This document shows positions 15,155-23,312 of a DNA stretch of 46,588 nucleotides, in pieces; within the stretch, counting starts at the first letter, position 1; every line of letters begins with the position of its first letter. The position numbers and the translations under genes were made by a program. The notes beneath the pieces were generated by a model. That model did not search any database, was not told where the DNA came from, and worked only from the letters and a program-made list of their open reading frames with translations. The DNA comes from a virus, in the IMG/VR virus record IMGVR_UViG_3300009502_000077, positions 1-46,588 of that record; one strand, 5' to 3'.

Positions 15155-15322
15155 ATGAGCCAAAAGAAAAATGAAATTGACATTATGGAGTTACAGGCTC
15201 TCAATCCACAGGATACTCAAATCCTTACTACGGTTGCAGGCACAACTCCGAACAAGGTTACTACGCTTAAAGTTAGAGATAAAGACGGTGATGAAGTTAT
15301 ATTAATGACAAAGCAGGAATAA
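15155..15322 (+). CDS. Small hypothetical protein (55 aa)
   Basis: A 55-residue frame with TTAAGGAG eight bases before its ATG. It has a polar N-terminus (MSQKKNEID), a central region rich in Thr, and a C-terminal KVRDKDGDEVILMTKQE with alternating strand-like residues. It is well placed between two real genes and has a strong ribosome binding site, so it is probably expressed. No family is recognised. Confidence 0.65.
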   Translation: MSQKKNEIDIMELQALNPQDTQILTTVAGTTPNKVTTLKVRDKDGDEVILMTKQE

Positions 15323-15351
15323 AGATAAAGATATAGAGAAAGGAGTAGTAA

Positions 15352-16083
15352 ATGAAGTTGCATTCGATAGAGTTAGCAAATGGGTGTAATCTAAAATGTG
15401 ATTACTGCCCAAACAAAAGTAAGGTTAGATATCCAAAAGGGATATTGAAACTTGAACATTTTCTAAAAGCTATGGAAGTAGTAGAAAAAGACAGCATCAA
15501 TAATTGTATAGGATTATCAGTATGTGGAGAACCATTACTGCATCCGCAAGCTTGTGAATATACTAAGATAGCTAGAAAGTATGTTCGTAAAGTGGAGATG
15601 CATACGAATGGAACGTTACTTACTGCTGACTTATTCAAAAAGTTAATTGATAGTGGTCTTACGAAGTTGGAAGTAAGTATCCATACTGAAAAAAGTTATG
15701 GTGGATTCAAAAGAGCTTATGACATTAATGAAGGAATGGGTAAACCGATGGAGGTCCTAGGGCAAGTGCTATCTTGTAATGAGCATAAAGTACTAGGATG
15801 GGCTTCTAAGGATAAACATTATCCATTGCTTGTACATGCAACTCATAATTGGAATTGGGACAAGCCACATAAATCTATTAGTTGTAGATTTATAAATGAG
15901 CGGATGGCTTGTATGAAATGGGATGGAAAGATAGTGGCGTGCTGTTTTGATTTTAACGGTGACGCTGTGATAGGGCATATAGATAACTTTGCAAAGATAG
16001 AACACGAGACAGAATACAGACTTTGCCGTACTTGCTCGCCAAGTTGGGCAACTTACCAGAACGATTCGTGGAGGTGGAGATGA
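15352..16083 (+). CDS. Radical SAM protein with SPASM-like cysteine cluster
   Basis: The 243-residue protein has the radical SAM signature CxxxCxxC at C12, C16 and C19, a CGEPLLHP segment (58-65) matching the conserved GGEPLLHP region, and HTNGTLL (84-90). Its C-terminal part has cysteines at 178, 187, 197, 198, 225 and 228, arranged like a SPASM/twitch auxiliary iron-sulfur region with MKWDGKIVACC. Such enzymes often modify peptides or carry out sugar chemistry. The size is short for a full SPASM protein. It overlaps the following glycosyltransferase gene by four bases (ATGA), so the two are probably translationally coupled. The substrate is unknown; a virion protein or a sugar donor are both possible. 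Confidence 0.85.
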   Translation: MKLHSIELANGCNLKCDYCPNKSKVRYPKGILKLEHFLKAMEVVEKDSINNCIGLSVCGEPLLHPQACEYTKIARKYVRKVEMHTNGTLLTADLFKKLIDSGLTKLEVSIHTEKSYGGFKRAYDINEGMGKPMEVLGQVLSCNEHKVLGWASKDKHYPLLVHATHNWNWDKPHKSISCRFINERMACMKWDGKIVACCFDFNGDAVIGHIDNFAKIEHETEYRLCRTCSPSWATYQNDSWRWR

Positions 16084-18305
16084 GATATTCAATCGTAATA
16101 CCAACCTGTAATGATGTAAATGTTATCAAGCCCTTGATAGATAGCATAATGAAGTACACTGATTTGAAAGATGTTGAAGTGATTATAGCTGCTAATGGCA
16201 GTCCAAAATCTTTAATCAAGTATGTTAGAGGTTTGGGTGAACCATTTAAGTTACTTTTTGAAAAGAATAAAATAGGCGTAGCTTCAGCTTTTACTATGGG
16301 TTGTAAAGAAGCCAAAGGTGAGTTTGTTATTTTAATGAATGACGATTCAGTTTTGCTTGAGCAACAGACTAATCAATGGCTTAATCTTTTGTTAACGCCA
16401 ATGATTGCAGATGAGAAGGTAGGTATAACTGGAAAGCTTCATAAAGATTGGAGTTCTAATCAGGAGTTTATAATCTCTTTTTGCACAGCAATCAGACATA
16501 AAGTGTTTGAAGAGATAGGATACTTTGACCCTATATTCAATCCTTACTTTGGTGAGGATGTTGATTTATGTATTAGAGCTAAGGTAGCAGGTTGGAAGAT
16601 AGCAAATGTAGCTAATATGCCACTCTATCATAAATCGCATACTGAAGGAAATCCCACACCAAAGAATGCTCAAGTTATCTCACAGAAGAGTAACATACTC
16701 AGGGAGAGATATAATGAAAGTTCTTTTGGAAATTGTCAATCTATTTGGGACGTATCCAAAGCTATCAATCATTATAATAGTGATGAGTTGGCTGATGCTC
16801 TTTTGGGTTATATTCCGAAAGAGGATTTAGTCATTGACTTAGGATGCGGTAATGGCTATTACTGTAATTTCTTGGAAAAGAAGGGCTATACAGTAATAGC
16901 TGTAGAAGGCACTAAAGATATGAATAAGGTGTCTATTTACCACCCAATATTCAGGTGGAACCTTTCAAAAGATTTAGTGCTACCTAATCTGCCAGAGAAT
17001 ACTACTGTTATGTCCTTAGAGGTAGCGGAACATATTGACCCAGCATTTGAAAATGTGTTTATGAATAATATTACAAAACATGCGACAAGAGTGATAATGT
17101 CTTGGGCAGTTCCAGGTCAAGGTGGTGATGGGCATATCAATGAAAGACCCAATCACTATGTAATAAATAGGATGAAGGAACGAGGGTTTTTACTTGATAA
17201 AAAAGCTACTGACGATTTCAGAACAGCTGTTGTAAATAGTAAACTCTGGTGGTTTAAGAATACTTTAATGGTTTTTGAAAAGGTGAGTGTAACGGTAGTA
17301 ATCCCCACAAGAAATAGATACTTCACCACACTACCACAATGCATATTATCAGTTGCTAATCAAACTTTCAAACCAGAAAAAATTCTGATTTATGATGATG
17401 GTGAACAAAAAGACTTGAGGCAAGAGCCGATGTATAAGAACATCTTTTCTCTACTCGCTGCTAAAGAAATTCAATGGGCAGTAAATTTTGGAGTAAGAAA
17501 AGGTCAAGCTTACAGCCATCAGAAATCGATTGAAGATGCAAAGACAACTTGGATATGGAGAATTGATGATGATAATATTGCTGAAGCACATGCTTTAGAG
17601 AGAATGGTAAGCAATATTGATTCTGATGTAGGTGCTATAGGTGGATTAGTTATAGACCCTAAATCAAATGGGTGGAGACCTACTTTAGCTTCTAATAAAA
17701 TAGAAGACATTTATCTTGGGCAGAATATTCAATGGTATCGTCAAGATAAGCATGTTGAGGAAGTAGACCATTTGTATAGTACATTTATATTTAGGAAGGC
17801 AGCTGCAAAAGAAGGCTATGATTTACGAGCCCCTATCCACAGAGAAGAAACAATCTTCACTTATCGTATTAAGAGGCAGGGTTGGCGTGTATTAGTAGAC
17901 ACTTCTGCTTTGACTTGGCACTTTAATGAGCAGACTGGTGGTATTAGAGATGATAAGAGAGAAAAGATAATGGAATGTGAAAGAGTCTTCTCTGAGAATA
18001 TGAAAGAGTGGGGAGTTACTGCCAGCCAGTATAAGTTCATAGTTCTGGATAATGGTTTAGGTGACCACCTAGTCTTCAAAAAGATACTACCAGAGATTAA
18101 AGCTAGGAATAAAGGTAAGAAGATAATTATAGCTGCTTGCTATAATGAAGTCTTTGAAGATGATAGAGATGTAAAGCTTATAAGTATAGGAGAAGCAAAA
18201 GGATTGTTCGGAAAGAACTACGATACCTTCAATACGTATAAGTGGATGTGGGACCACAATTGGAATAAACCATTAGAAGAAGCTTTTGCTGAACAATATA
18301 GATAA
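16080..18305 (+). CDS. GT2-methyltransferase-GT2 fusion with GT9-like N-half
   Basis: The start at 16080 follows GGAGGTGGAG and overlaps the radical SAM stop codon. The 741-residue protein joins four units. Residues 1-~215 are a family 2 glycosyltransferase (SIVIPTCND start, MNDDS at 86-90). Residues ~220-400 are a class I SAM methyltransferase (IDLGCGNGYY at 252-261). Residues ~402-630 are a second GT2 (VTVVIPTRNRY, IDDDN at 495-499). The last ~105 residues (FIVLDNGLGDHL...) resemble the N-terminal half of GT9 heptosyltransferases. The C-terminal GT9 half is the next gene. This looks like a cassette that builds and methylates a glycan on a protein or surface polymer; acceptor and sugars are unknown. 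Confidence 0.88.
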   Translation: MRYSIVIPTCNDVNVIKPLIDSIMKYTDLKDVEVIIAANGSPKSLIKYVRGLGEPFKLLFEKNKIGVASAFTMGCKEAKGEFVILMNDDSVLLEQQTNQWLNLLLTPMIADEKVGITGKLHKDWSSNQEFIISFCTAIRHKVFEEIGYFDPIFNPYFGEDVDLCIRAKVAGWKIANVANMPLYHKSHTEGNPTPKNAQVISQKSNILRERYNESSFGNCQSIWDVSKAINHYNSDELADALLGYIPKEDLVIDLGCGNGYYCNFLEKKGYTVIAVEGTKDMNKVSIYHPIFRWNLSKDLVLPNLPENTTVMSLEVAEHIDPAFENVFMNNITKHATRVIMSWAVPGQGGDGHINERPNHYVINRMKERGFLLDKKATDDFRTAVVNSKLWWFKNTLMVFEKVSVTVVIPTRNRYFTTLPQCILSVANQTFKPEKILIYDDGEQKDLRQEPMYKNIFSLLAAKEIQWAVNFGVRKGQAYSHQKSIEDAKTTWIWRIDDDNIAEAHALERMVSNIDSDVGAIGGLVIDPKSNGWRPTLASNKIEDIYLGQNIQWYRQDKHVEEVDHLYSTFIFRKAAAKEGYDLRAPIHREETIFTYRIKRQGWRVLVDTSALTWHFNEQTGGIRDDKREKIMECERVFSENMKEWGVTASQYKFIVLDNGLGDHLVFKKILPEIKARNKGKKIIIAACYNEVFEDDRDVKLISIGEAKGLFGKNYDTFNTYKWMWDHNWNKPLEEAFAEQYR

Positions 18306-18320
18306 AGAGGAGAGATAAAG

Positions 18321-18779
18321 ATGAAGACAATTATAGTTAGCCCGTTCTCAAGAAAAATGCGTAGTGGTGTAACAAATAATCCTAAAGATTATCCAAAGTG
18401 GGTAGAGGTAATCAAAGGATTAAAGGAAGAAGGATATAAGGTAATTCAAGTAGGTGTAGTTGGGGAAGAATTACTAGGAGCAGATGAAGTAAGGTTTAAT
18501 CTGCCACTAAAAGATTTATCCCAATTGATTAAAGAAAGTCACACTTGGATATCAATTGATAACTTCTTTCAGCATTTAGCTTATTTAATAGGTAAGAAGG
18601 GTGTAGTAATATTTGGGCAATCAGACCCAAACATATTTGGGCATAAACAAAATATAAATCTGCTCAAGGATAGAAAGTATTTAAGAGAAAGACAGTTTCA
18701 AAACTGGGAAGCAGCAACATATAGGGCAGATGTATTTGTAGAACCAGTTGATATTATCAACATAGTTAAAAGAATTTAA
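18321..18779 (+). CDS. GT9-like glycosyltransferase C-terminal half
   Basis: The 152-residue protein begins TIIVSPFSRKMRSG and contains YPKWVEVIKGLKEEGYKV, VGVVGEE, a DLSQLIKES helix, SIDNFFQHLAYLIGKKGVVIFG and DVFVEPVDIINIVKR. This order matches the nucleotide-sugar-binding C-terminal Rossmann half of GT9 heptosyltransferase-like enzymes. The N-terminal half is missing here but present at the end of the preceding protein, so the two probably form one functional GT9 unit. The gene has its own AGAGGAGAGATAAAG ribosome binding site. It may derive from a split of a larger fusion. It lies directly before a collagen-like fibre gene, a candidate acceptor. Confidence 0.78.
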   Translation: MKTIIVSPFSRKMRSGVTNNPKDYPKWVEVIKGLKEEGYKVIQVGVVGEELLGADEVRFNLPLKDLSQLIKESHTWISIDNFFQHLAYLIGKKGVVIFGQSDPNIFGHKQNINLLKDRKYLRERQFQNWEAATYRADVFVEPVDIINIVKRI

Positions 18780-18793
18780 TAAGGAGGTAAGAG

Positions 18794-20122
18794 ATGGCAA
18801 TTCAAAGGTATGCTGGTGATAGGATAACGTGTTTATCCACGCCAGATGTAAAACCGTTGAATGTAGCCGATGGTGCATTCCTTGTAGAAACCGATACTGG
18901 AAAACTATTCCAAAAAGTAGGCGGTGCGTGGGAGCAGATTGAGGGCTACAGCGGAGCATCAGGTTATTCTGGTTTCTCTGGTATTAGCGGTTACTCAGGC
19001 GCTAGTGGAATAAGTGGATATTCAGGCGCTAGTGGCATAAGCGGATATTCAGGAGAAAGTGGAGAATCAGGTTATTCGGGAGAGAGTGGATATAGTGGTG
19101 CTTCAGCAGCTAGCGGATACTCAGGTGCTAGTGGCGAATCTGGATATTCAGGAGAATCAGGCGAAAGTGGGTATAGTGGAGTAAGTGGTGAGTCTGGATA
19201 TTCAGGAGAAGCTGGTCCTGTAGGTCCTACTGGTGGTATCTCAATGCCGTATAATTATAATGATACGACATCAGCTCCACCTGCAACTGGTACTGTTCGT
19301 CTGAACCATGCTACACTTGCTTCTGCAACTGTGTTATGGGCTAACGATACTGATTCTGGTTCTGTCAATGTCCAAATATTGTTAGACGACATATTACCTG
19401 GAGACCACGTTAGAATTCAGAAAGTAGGTGCACTAACTAATTATGCTTACTATCACGTAGATTCAAATGTTGATAGTGGGGCATATCATACTATTGGTGT
19501 TACCTATGTAAGCGGTAGCGGTTCATTAACTACTGGTGATGCAATAGAGATGGTAGCTTCGCAAAGAGGTCCCGAAGGTGTAAGTGGATATTCAGGCGAA
19601 TCTGGAATTTCTGGGTATAGTGGTGCATCAGGTGCTAGTGGAATAAGTGGCTATAGCGGAGCTTCAGGTATAAGCGGTTTCTCTGGTGCATCAGGTACTT
19701 CAGGGTTTAGTGGTGCCAGTGGGGAATCAGGTTATAGTGGCGAATCGGGAGCATCTGGTTATTCAGGAGAAAGTGGTACCTCTGGTTACAGCGGTGCTAG
19801 TGGCGAGTCTGGGTATAGCGGTGCGTCTGGTACTTCTGGATACTCTGGTATGTCTGGTGCTGGTGTTCAGTACTGGGACAGAGGGGATGCTGTAGGATAC
19901 AGTGGGGCAGCTAAAAGAATGACTCCTACAAACACAGGAGATTTAGTTGACCTAGACGTTTCACCTTTACAGCAGGCGGTTCAGACAGCTCCAGGAACAC
20001 CCGCAGCAGACGCAATGAGAATGTATGTAGTCGCTACTGGAACAACTCCGAATAGGATTGTTAAGTGGTGTATTAAAGATGAAACTGGTAATGAAATAGT
20101 GGTAACAAGCGTTGTAGTATAA
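18794..20122 (+). CDS. Collagen-like (Gly-X-Ser) tail or surface fibre
   Basis: This 442-residue protein has TAAGGAGG before its ATG. Residues 1-50 form an adaptor (IQRYAGDR..., DGAFLVETDTGKLFQ) shared with the next fibre gene. Two collagen-like stretches, ~51-146 and ~258-355, consist of GYSG/GASG/GESG/GISG triplets, about twenty GYSG or GFSG units in total. They flank a ~110-residue beta-rich domain (~147-257) in which DIMxxGDxV-type segments (DDILPGDHVRIQKVG) are visible. The ~85-residue C-terminal head resembles phage fibre tips. Ser or Tyr in nearly every triplet offers abundant O-glycosylation sites, and two glycosyltransferase genes lie immediately upstream. Synonymous codons are again scrambled. 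Confidence 0.82.
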   Translation: MAIQRYAGDRITCLSTPDVKPLNVADGAFLVETDTGKLFQKVGGAWEQIEGYSGASGYSGFSGISGYSGASGISGYSGASGISGYSGESGESGYSGESGYSGASAASGYSGASGESGYSGESGESGYSGVSGESGYSGEAGPVGPTGGISMPYNYNDTTSAPPATGTVRLNHATLASATVLWANDTDSGSVNVQILLDDILPGDHVRIQKVGALTNYAYYHVDSNVDSGAYHTIGVTYVSGSGSLTTGDAIEMVASQRGPEGVSGYSGESGISGYSGASGASGISGYSGASGISGFSGASGTSGFSGASGESGYSGESGASGYSGESGTSGYSGASGESGYSGASGTSGYSGMSGAGVQYWDRGDAVGYSGAAKRMTPTNTGDLVDLDVSPLQQAVQTAPGTPAADAMRMYVVATGTTPNRIVKWCIKDETGNEIVVTSVVV

Positions 20123-20133
20123 CAAAATGCTGG

Positions 20134-20160
20134 GGGTAGGTAGTTTCCCTCTATCTACCC
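20134..20160 (+). terminator. Stem-loop after collagen-like fibre gene
   Basis: GGGTAGGTAG (20134-20143) pairs with CTATCTACCC (20151-20160) with one G-U pair around a seven-base loop, 11 bases past the stop codon. The following sequence TTAGCCGTCTTTATAATTT is only moderately T-rich, so this is probably a weak terminator or a 3' stabilising hairpin. The rest of the 94-base gap shows only an AAGGGG ribosome binding site. Confidence 0.55.
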
Positions 20161-20216
20161 TTAGCCGTCTTTATAATTTAAGCAACTTTAATGTAGTAAA
20201 CTAAGGGGATTAAAAA

Positions 20217-21770
20217 ATGTCAATCCAATACTTTGTAGGAAACAAATTAGTAGGTCTTTCAAGTGATAGTAAGCCGACGACTCTTATAGATGGTGCTACT
20301 TTCTATGAAATAGATACAGGAAACAGTTATGTCCTGTCTAGTAGTATCTGGATTCCGATTGGTATGGCTAGGGATGGTTCAGTTAATCCTGTTAATATTA
20401 CATTTAATGGTAGCTTTGAAGATTGGTCTAATGGTCCTACTGACCCTCCTGATTATTGGTTTTTCTATACTAATAAGGCTTCTGGTGCTGTAGCCAGAGA
20501 CGGAGGAGTATTTAGGTTCGGTTCATACTCAACCAAATTAACCCTAGGAGAAGATGGGGATTGCCTAATTGCTATTAACTATGAAACTGATATAGCTTAT
20601 TGGCAAGGTAGGAAGATGACATTTGGTTGTTGGGTCTGGTGTGATGTGGCAGACTCTGCTGTATTAGGTATTTACGACCAAGTATCAGGGTCTGAATCTT
20701 CAAGACATACTGGCAGTGGAACCTGGGAATGGCTATCATTTACTTATACTGTAAATGTAGCAGCTACTAGATTAGATTTCTACTGCAACATTTATAAGAC
20801 TGGCTCTGCTTATTTTGATGGAGCTATGATAGTTGAAGGAGGAAGTCAATTTGCTTTCTCTGAAAGACCTATGTATCAAGCAGATATTGATACAGCTGTT
20901 GGCAATAAGGTTCTAGGCGATGGTTCAGTTAATCCTACTAATTTAGTGCTTAATGGTGACTTTGAAAATTGGTCTGCTGGAACATCAGTTGCACCTGATT
21001 CTTGGAGTTTGTTTGCTAATGACCCTCCAGGCAGTGTTGCTAAAAATATTTCTGTAGTTAAGATAGGGACTTCTTCAGTAGCTGTAACTTCTGCTGGAGT
21101 TCATACTGCTTTGGGACAGGGGATTTCTGCTGAAAAAGGCACCGCTTACTGGCAAGGAAGAACACTAACTTTTAGTTGTTGGGTATGGTGTAATGCTCCT
21201 GGTGTAGCTGGATTGATGCTTAATGATGATACCACAGATTTCTGGTCAACTAAACACACAGGGGATTCTACTTGGCAATTATTAACAGTAACTGGTGCTA
21301 TGGGACCTGCTGCTACAGGAGTACAAGTACAATTAGCGGTAGGGGAAGGTGCAATTGCTTATTTTGATGGTGCAATGCTAGTGGAAGGTGCATCTACTTT
21401 TGCATTTGCAGATAAGCCAGCATCCGAAGCAACCGTAGTTGATTACTTTGCAACTTCTACTATAGTTGGATGGGCAGCAAGCCCGACTGGAAATATCTAC
21501 ATTAAGAAAATAGGGGATATTGTTTTTGTTAATTATTACATAACTGGTACAAGTAATGCAGCCACAACTTCATTTACTGTTCCATATACGATAAGTGGAA
21601 ATGCTTATAATGGTTCATTAAATACAACTGCAGGAGGGGGTATCGGTATTTGTATTGCTGGTAATGGAACAAGTATCATCAGTTTTCCTGGACCAGCTTG
21701 GGGAGATACTACTTGGGCAGATACAGGAACTAAAATAGTACAAGGACAGATTTTCTTTAAAGTTGTATAA
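20217..21770 (+). CDS. Fibre protein with two carbohydrate-binding-like repeats
   Basis: The 517-residue protein begins with the same ~45-residue adaptor as the preceding fibre (IQYFVGNKLVGLSSDSKP, DGATFYEIDTGNSY). Two homologous domains follow at ~58-220 and ~230-410, each starting with FNGSFEDWS or LNGDFENWS, with a central YWQGR.(M/L)TF.CWVWC block and ending AYFDGAM(I/L)VEG. This layout matches CBM 4/9-like jelly-roll domains, which bind glycans. The last ~105 residues form a separate beta-rich tip (VGWAASPTGNIYIKKIGDIVFVNYY). A receptor-binding fibre is the likely role. Confidence 0.78.
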   Translation: MSIQYFVGNKLVGLSSDSKPTTLIDGATFYEIDTGNSYVLSSSIWIPIGMARDGSVNPVNITFNGSFEDWSNGPTDPPDYWFFYTNKASGAVARDGGVFRFGSYSTKLTLGEDGDCLIAINYETDIAYWQGRKMTFGCWVWCDVADSAVLGIYDQVSGSESSRHTGSGTWEWLSFTYTVNVAATRLDFYCNIYKTGSAYFDGAMIVEGGSQFAFSERPMYQADIDTAVGNKVLGDGSVNPTNLVLNGDFENWSAGTSVAPDSWSLFANDPPGSVAKNISVVKIGTSSVAVTSAGVHTALGQGISAEKGTAYWQGRTLTFSCWVWCNAPGVAGLMLNDDTTDFWSTKHTGDSTWQLLTVTGAMGPAATGVQVQLAVGEGAIAYFDGAMLVEGASTFAFADKPASEATVVDYFATSTIVGWAASPTGNIYIKKIGDIVFVNYYITGTSNAATTSFTVPYTISGNAYNGSLNTTAGGGIGICIAGNGTSIISFPGPAWGDTTWADTGTKIVQGQIFFKVV

Positions 21771-21782
21771 GGAGATTAAGTT

Positions 21783-22220
21783 ATGTTAGAATTAATTAAT
21801 GCCGTTAGTAAGAGGTTAGATTCAGTCCAGGAGCTATTGTCTCTTGGCGAAATTACTAGGTTGTCTAACACAACTTTGAAATCAAAAGATGCTATTCTAA
21901 CTACTATCTTTGATAAAGATGACTGTCTTGCTGGTCACGCTATCTATGAAAAGATAGGTGATTCTACTCCATTCCATAGGCACGAAGGTGTTACGCAATA
22001 TCTCTTGCAGTACAAGGGCAAGATTGCAGTTGATTTTGAGAATGGTTCTTATCGGGTCGTTGATGTTGGTGGCTGTGTAAAGTTAGAACCAGGTGAGTTA
22101 CATAGAGTTACTGGATTAACTGAAGGTGCCGAGCAATTATTCATCTGTATACCCGCAGAGAAAGGGTACAAAATTGATAAAAACCAGCTATTGAATGAAC
22201 AAACGGAAATAAAACTATGA
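21783..22220 (+). CDS. Cupin-fold protein
   Basis: The 145-residue protein carries a single cupin barrel. Motif 1 reads PFHRHEGVTQYLLQYKGKI (H65, H67, with E68 nearby) and motif 2 reads VKLEPGELHRVTG (H107). The His pair and the later His are the usual metal ligands. Cupins include sugar epimerases, isomerases, dioxygenases and non-catalytic binders, and the sequence does not decide between them. Position next to fibre and glycosyltransferase genes suggests sugar-nucleotide chemistry or ligand binding, by inference. Its end overlaps the next gene by four bases. Confidence 0.8.
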   Translation: MLELINAVSKRLDSVQELLSLGEITRLSNTTLKSKDAILTTIFDKDDCLAGHAIYEKIGDSTPFHRHEGVTQYLLQYKGKIAVDFENGSYRVVDVGGCVKLEPGELHRVTGLTEGAEQLFICIPAEKGYKIDKNQLLNEQTEIKL

Positions 22221-22591
22221 GTGAGATTACTAAGGAAGAGTTATTAGCAATGATTGATGTACAGGCTAAAGCTGCTACGGCTATGGAGAGTATTGCAAAT
22301 TCCAATAGGCAGATTAGTGAGCAGAATAAAGAGACTGTTAAGAATCAAGCCGAATTAATTAAAACATTATCTGATGAGAGAGAAAAATGTACTGCTAACA
22401 TTTGTATTGTACTTGAAAAGGGATTAAAAGCAGCTCTTACCGCAGCAAGTCCTAATACTACGGTTATTGATACGATTGCTAAGGATACGTCCTGGATTAA
22501 GGTTATATTTGGTTCAATTGCTTTTATAGTAGCTATAGTTGGTGGCATAATGGCTTTTACACACCACTTAGCTACCTTGGGGGTTAAATAA
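22217..22591 (+). CDS. Coiled-coil protein with C-terminal membrane anchor
   Basis: The 124-residue protein has an N-terminal helical region (~1-60) rich in Glu, Lys, Gln and Asn with a probable coiled coil, a central Ala-rich segment and one hydrophobic helix near the C-terminus (~97-114, IFGSIAFIVAIVGGIMAF) followed by THHLATLGVK. The layout resembles XhlA-like or other phage proteins that attach to the cytoplasmic membrane. A holin-accessory role is possible but no lytic enzyme lies beside it. Four-base overlap upstream and TAATG overlap downstream indicate coupled translation. Confidence 0.65.
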   Translation: MSEITKEELLAMIDVQAKAATAMESIANSNRQISEQNKETVKNQAELIKTLSDEREKCTANICIVLEKGLKAALTAASPNTTVIDTIAKDTSWIKVIFGSIAFIVAIVGGIMAFTHHLATLGVK

Positions 22592-22968
22592 TGCACATCA
22601 TAGGAGGAACTGTGGCTGGACTAAGTACGGTTCAAGACTTGACACCTGTATATCTAAAGACTACAGGGGTGTTAACTGGAGTAGAAACTGTTATAAACAA
22701 CTACACAGTACCAGCTTCCAAGACTTTTCACTTACAAAGCGTTATTGCTTCTGGTTCTTCTGATGGTGAATTTAAGTTGTATATTAATGGAGTTCAGAAG
22801 TTATATGGTAGAACTTCTTCTTCTGAAAGAGAAAGCCAGAGAGTATTTGGCGGTGCGGTAGGTATTAAGTGTGTAGCTGGCGATGCTATAGTATTAAAAG
22901 TAACTCATTACGAAACTACAGCTCAAGAGTTTGAGTCTACCTTGGCTGGGTTTCTTAACGTAGTATAA
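22591..22968 (+). CDS. Hypothetical virion protein, beta-rich
   Basis: The 125-residue product is beta-rich, with NNYTVPASKTFHLQSVIASGSSDGEF followed by a strand-turn-strand KLYINGVQK and an ending FESTLAGFLNVV. The pattern resembles small jelly-roll proteins found among phage neck, decoration or adaptor genes, but I cannot assign a family. Translation is coupled to the previous gene through TAATG. It begins the small gene group that leads into the connector genes. Confidence 0.55.
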   Translation: MHIIGGTVAGLSTVQDLTPVYLKTTGVLTGVETVINNYTVPASKTFHLQSVIASGSSDGEFKLYINGVQKLYGRTSSSERESQRVFGGAVGIKCVAGDAIVLKVTHYETTAQEFESTLAGFLNVV

Positions 22969-22978
22969 GGAGAAATAA

Positions 22979-23302
22979 ATGTCTGATTACAAATCTCCAT
23001 TACCAGTAAAGACTAATCCAGGTGATACAGTAGCTGCTGAAGTTACAGGTGTATCTACTGGTGACTTTTCTCCCCAAGGAGATAGTGACTTAGCTCTAGG
23101 CGAGAAAGCACCTTTAAAGCTTGATGGGGCTGGAAACTTAATTACTCGTAGTACTGTGCTTACTGATGAAGGAGCAAACTTTAATGGTTGTGTTTGTCCA
23201 TATACCGCAGAAGAACCATTGCTTGTGATAGTTGATGATGGTATTACATCAGAGCAAGATGCTTTGATAGATACATTAGTGGCAAATGAGCCGTCAATAT
23301 AA
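22979..23302 (+). CDS. Hypothetical protein (107 aa)
   Basis: The ATG follows AAGGAGAAATAA. The 107-residue protein has a polar, Pro/Gly-rich N-terminal half (SPLPVKTNPGDTVAAEV) with a SALGEKAP-like linker, then a short Cys pair (GCVCPYTAEEP) and an acidic end with DDGITSEQDALIDTL. No family is recognised. It lies in a run of small structural genes directly upstream of a connector gene and is probably virion-related. Confidence 0.5.
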   Translation: MSDYKSPLPVKTNPGDTVAAEVTGVSTGDFSPQGDSDLALGEKAPLKLDGAGNLITRSTVLTDEGANFNGCVCPYTAEEPLLVIVDDGITSEQDALIDTLVANEPSI

Positions 23303-23312
23303 GGAGTAATCT

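Noticed and set aside
18941-19870. CRISPR array or tandem DNA repeat
   Set aside because: The repetition is in protein triplets with varied codons; there are no constant repeat-spacer units.
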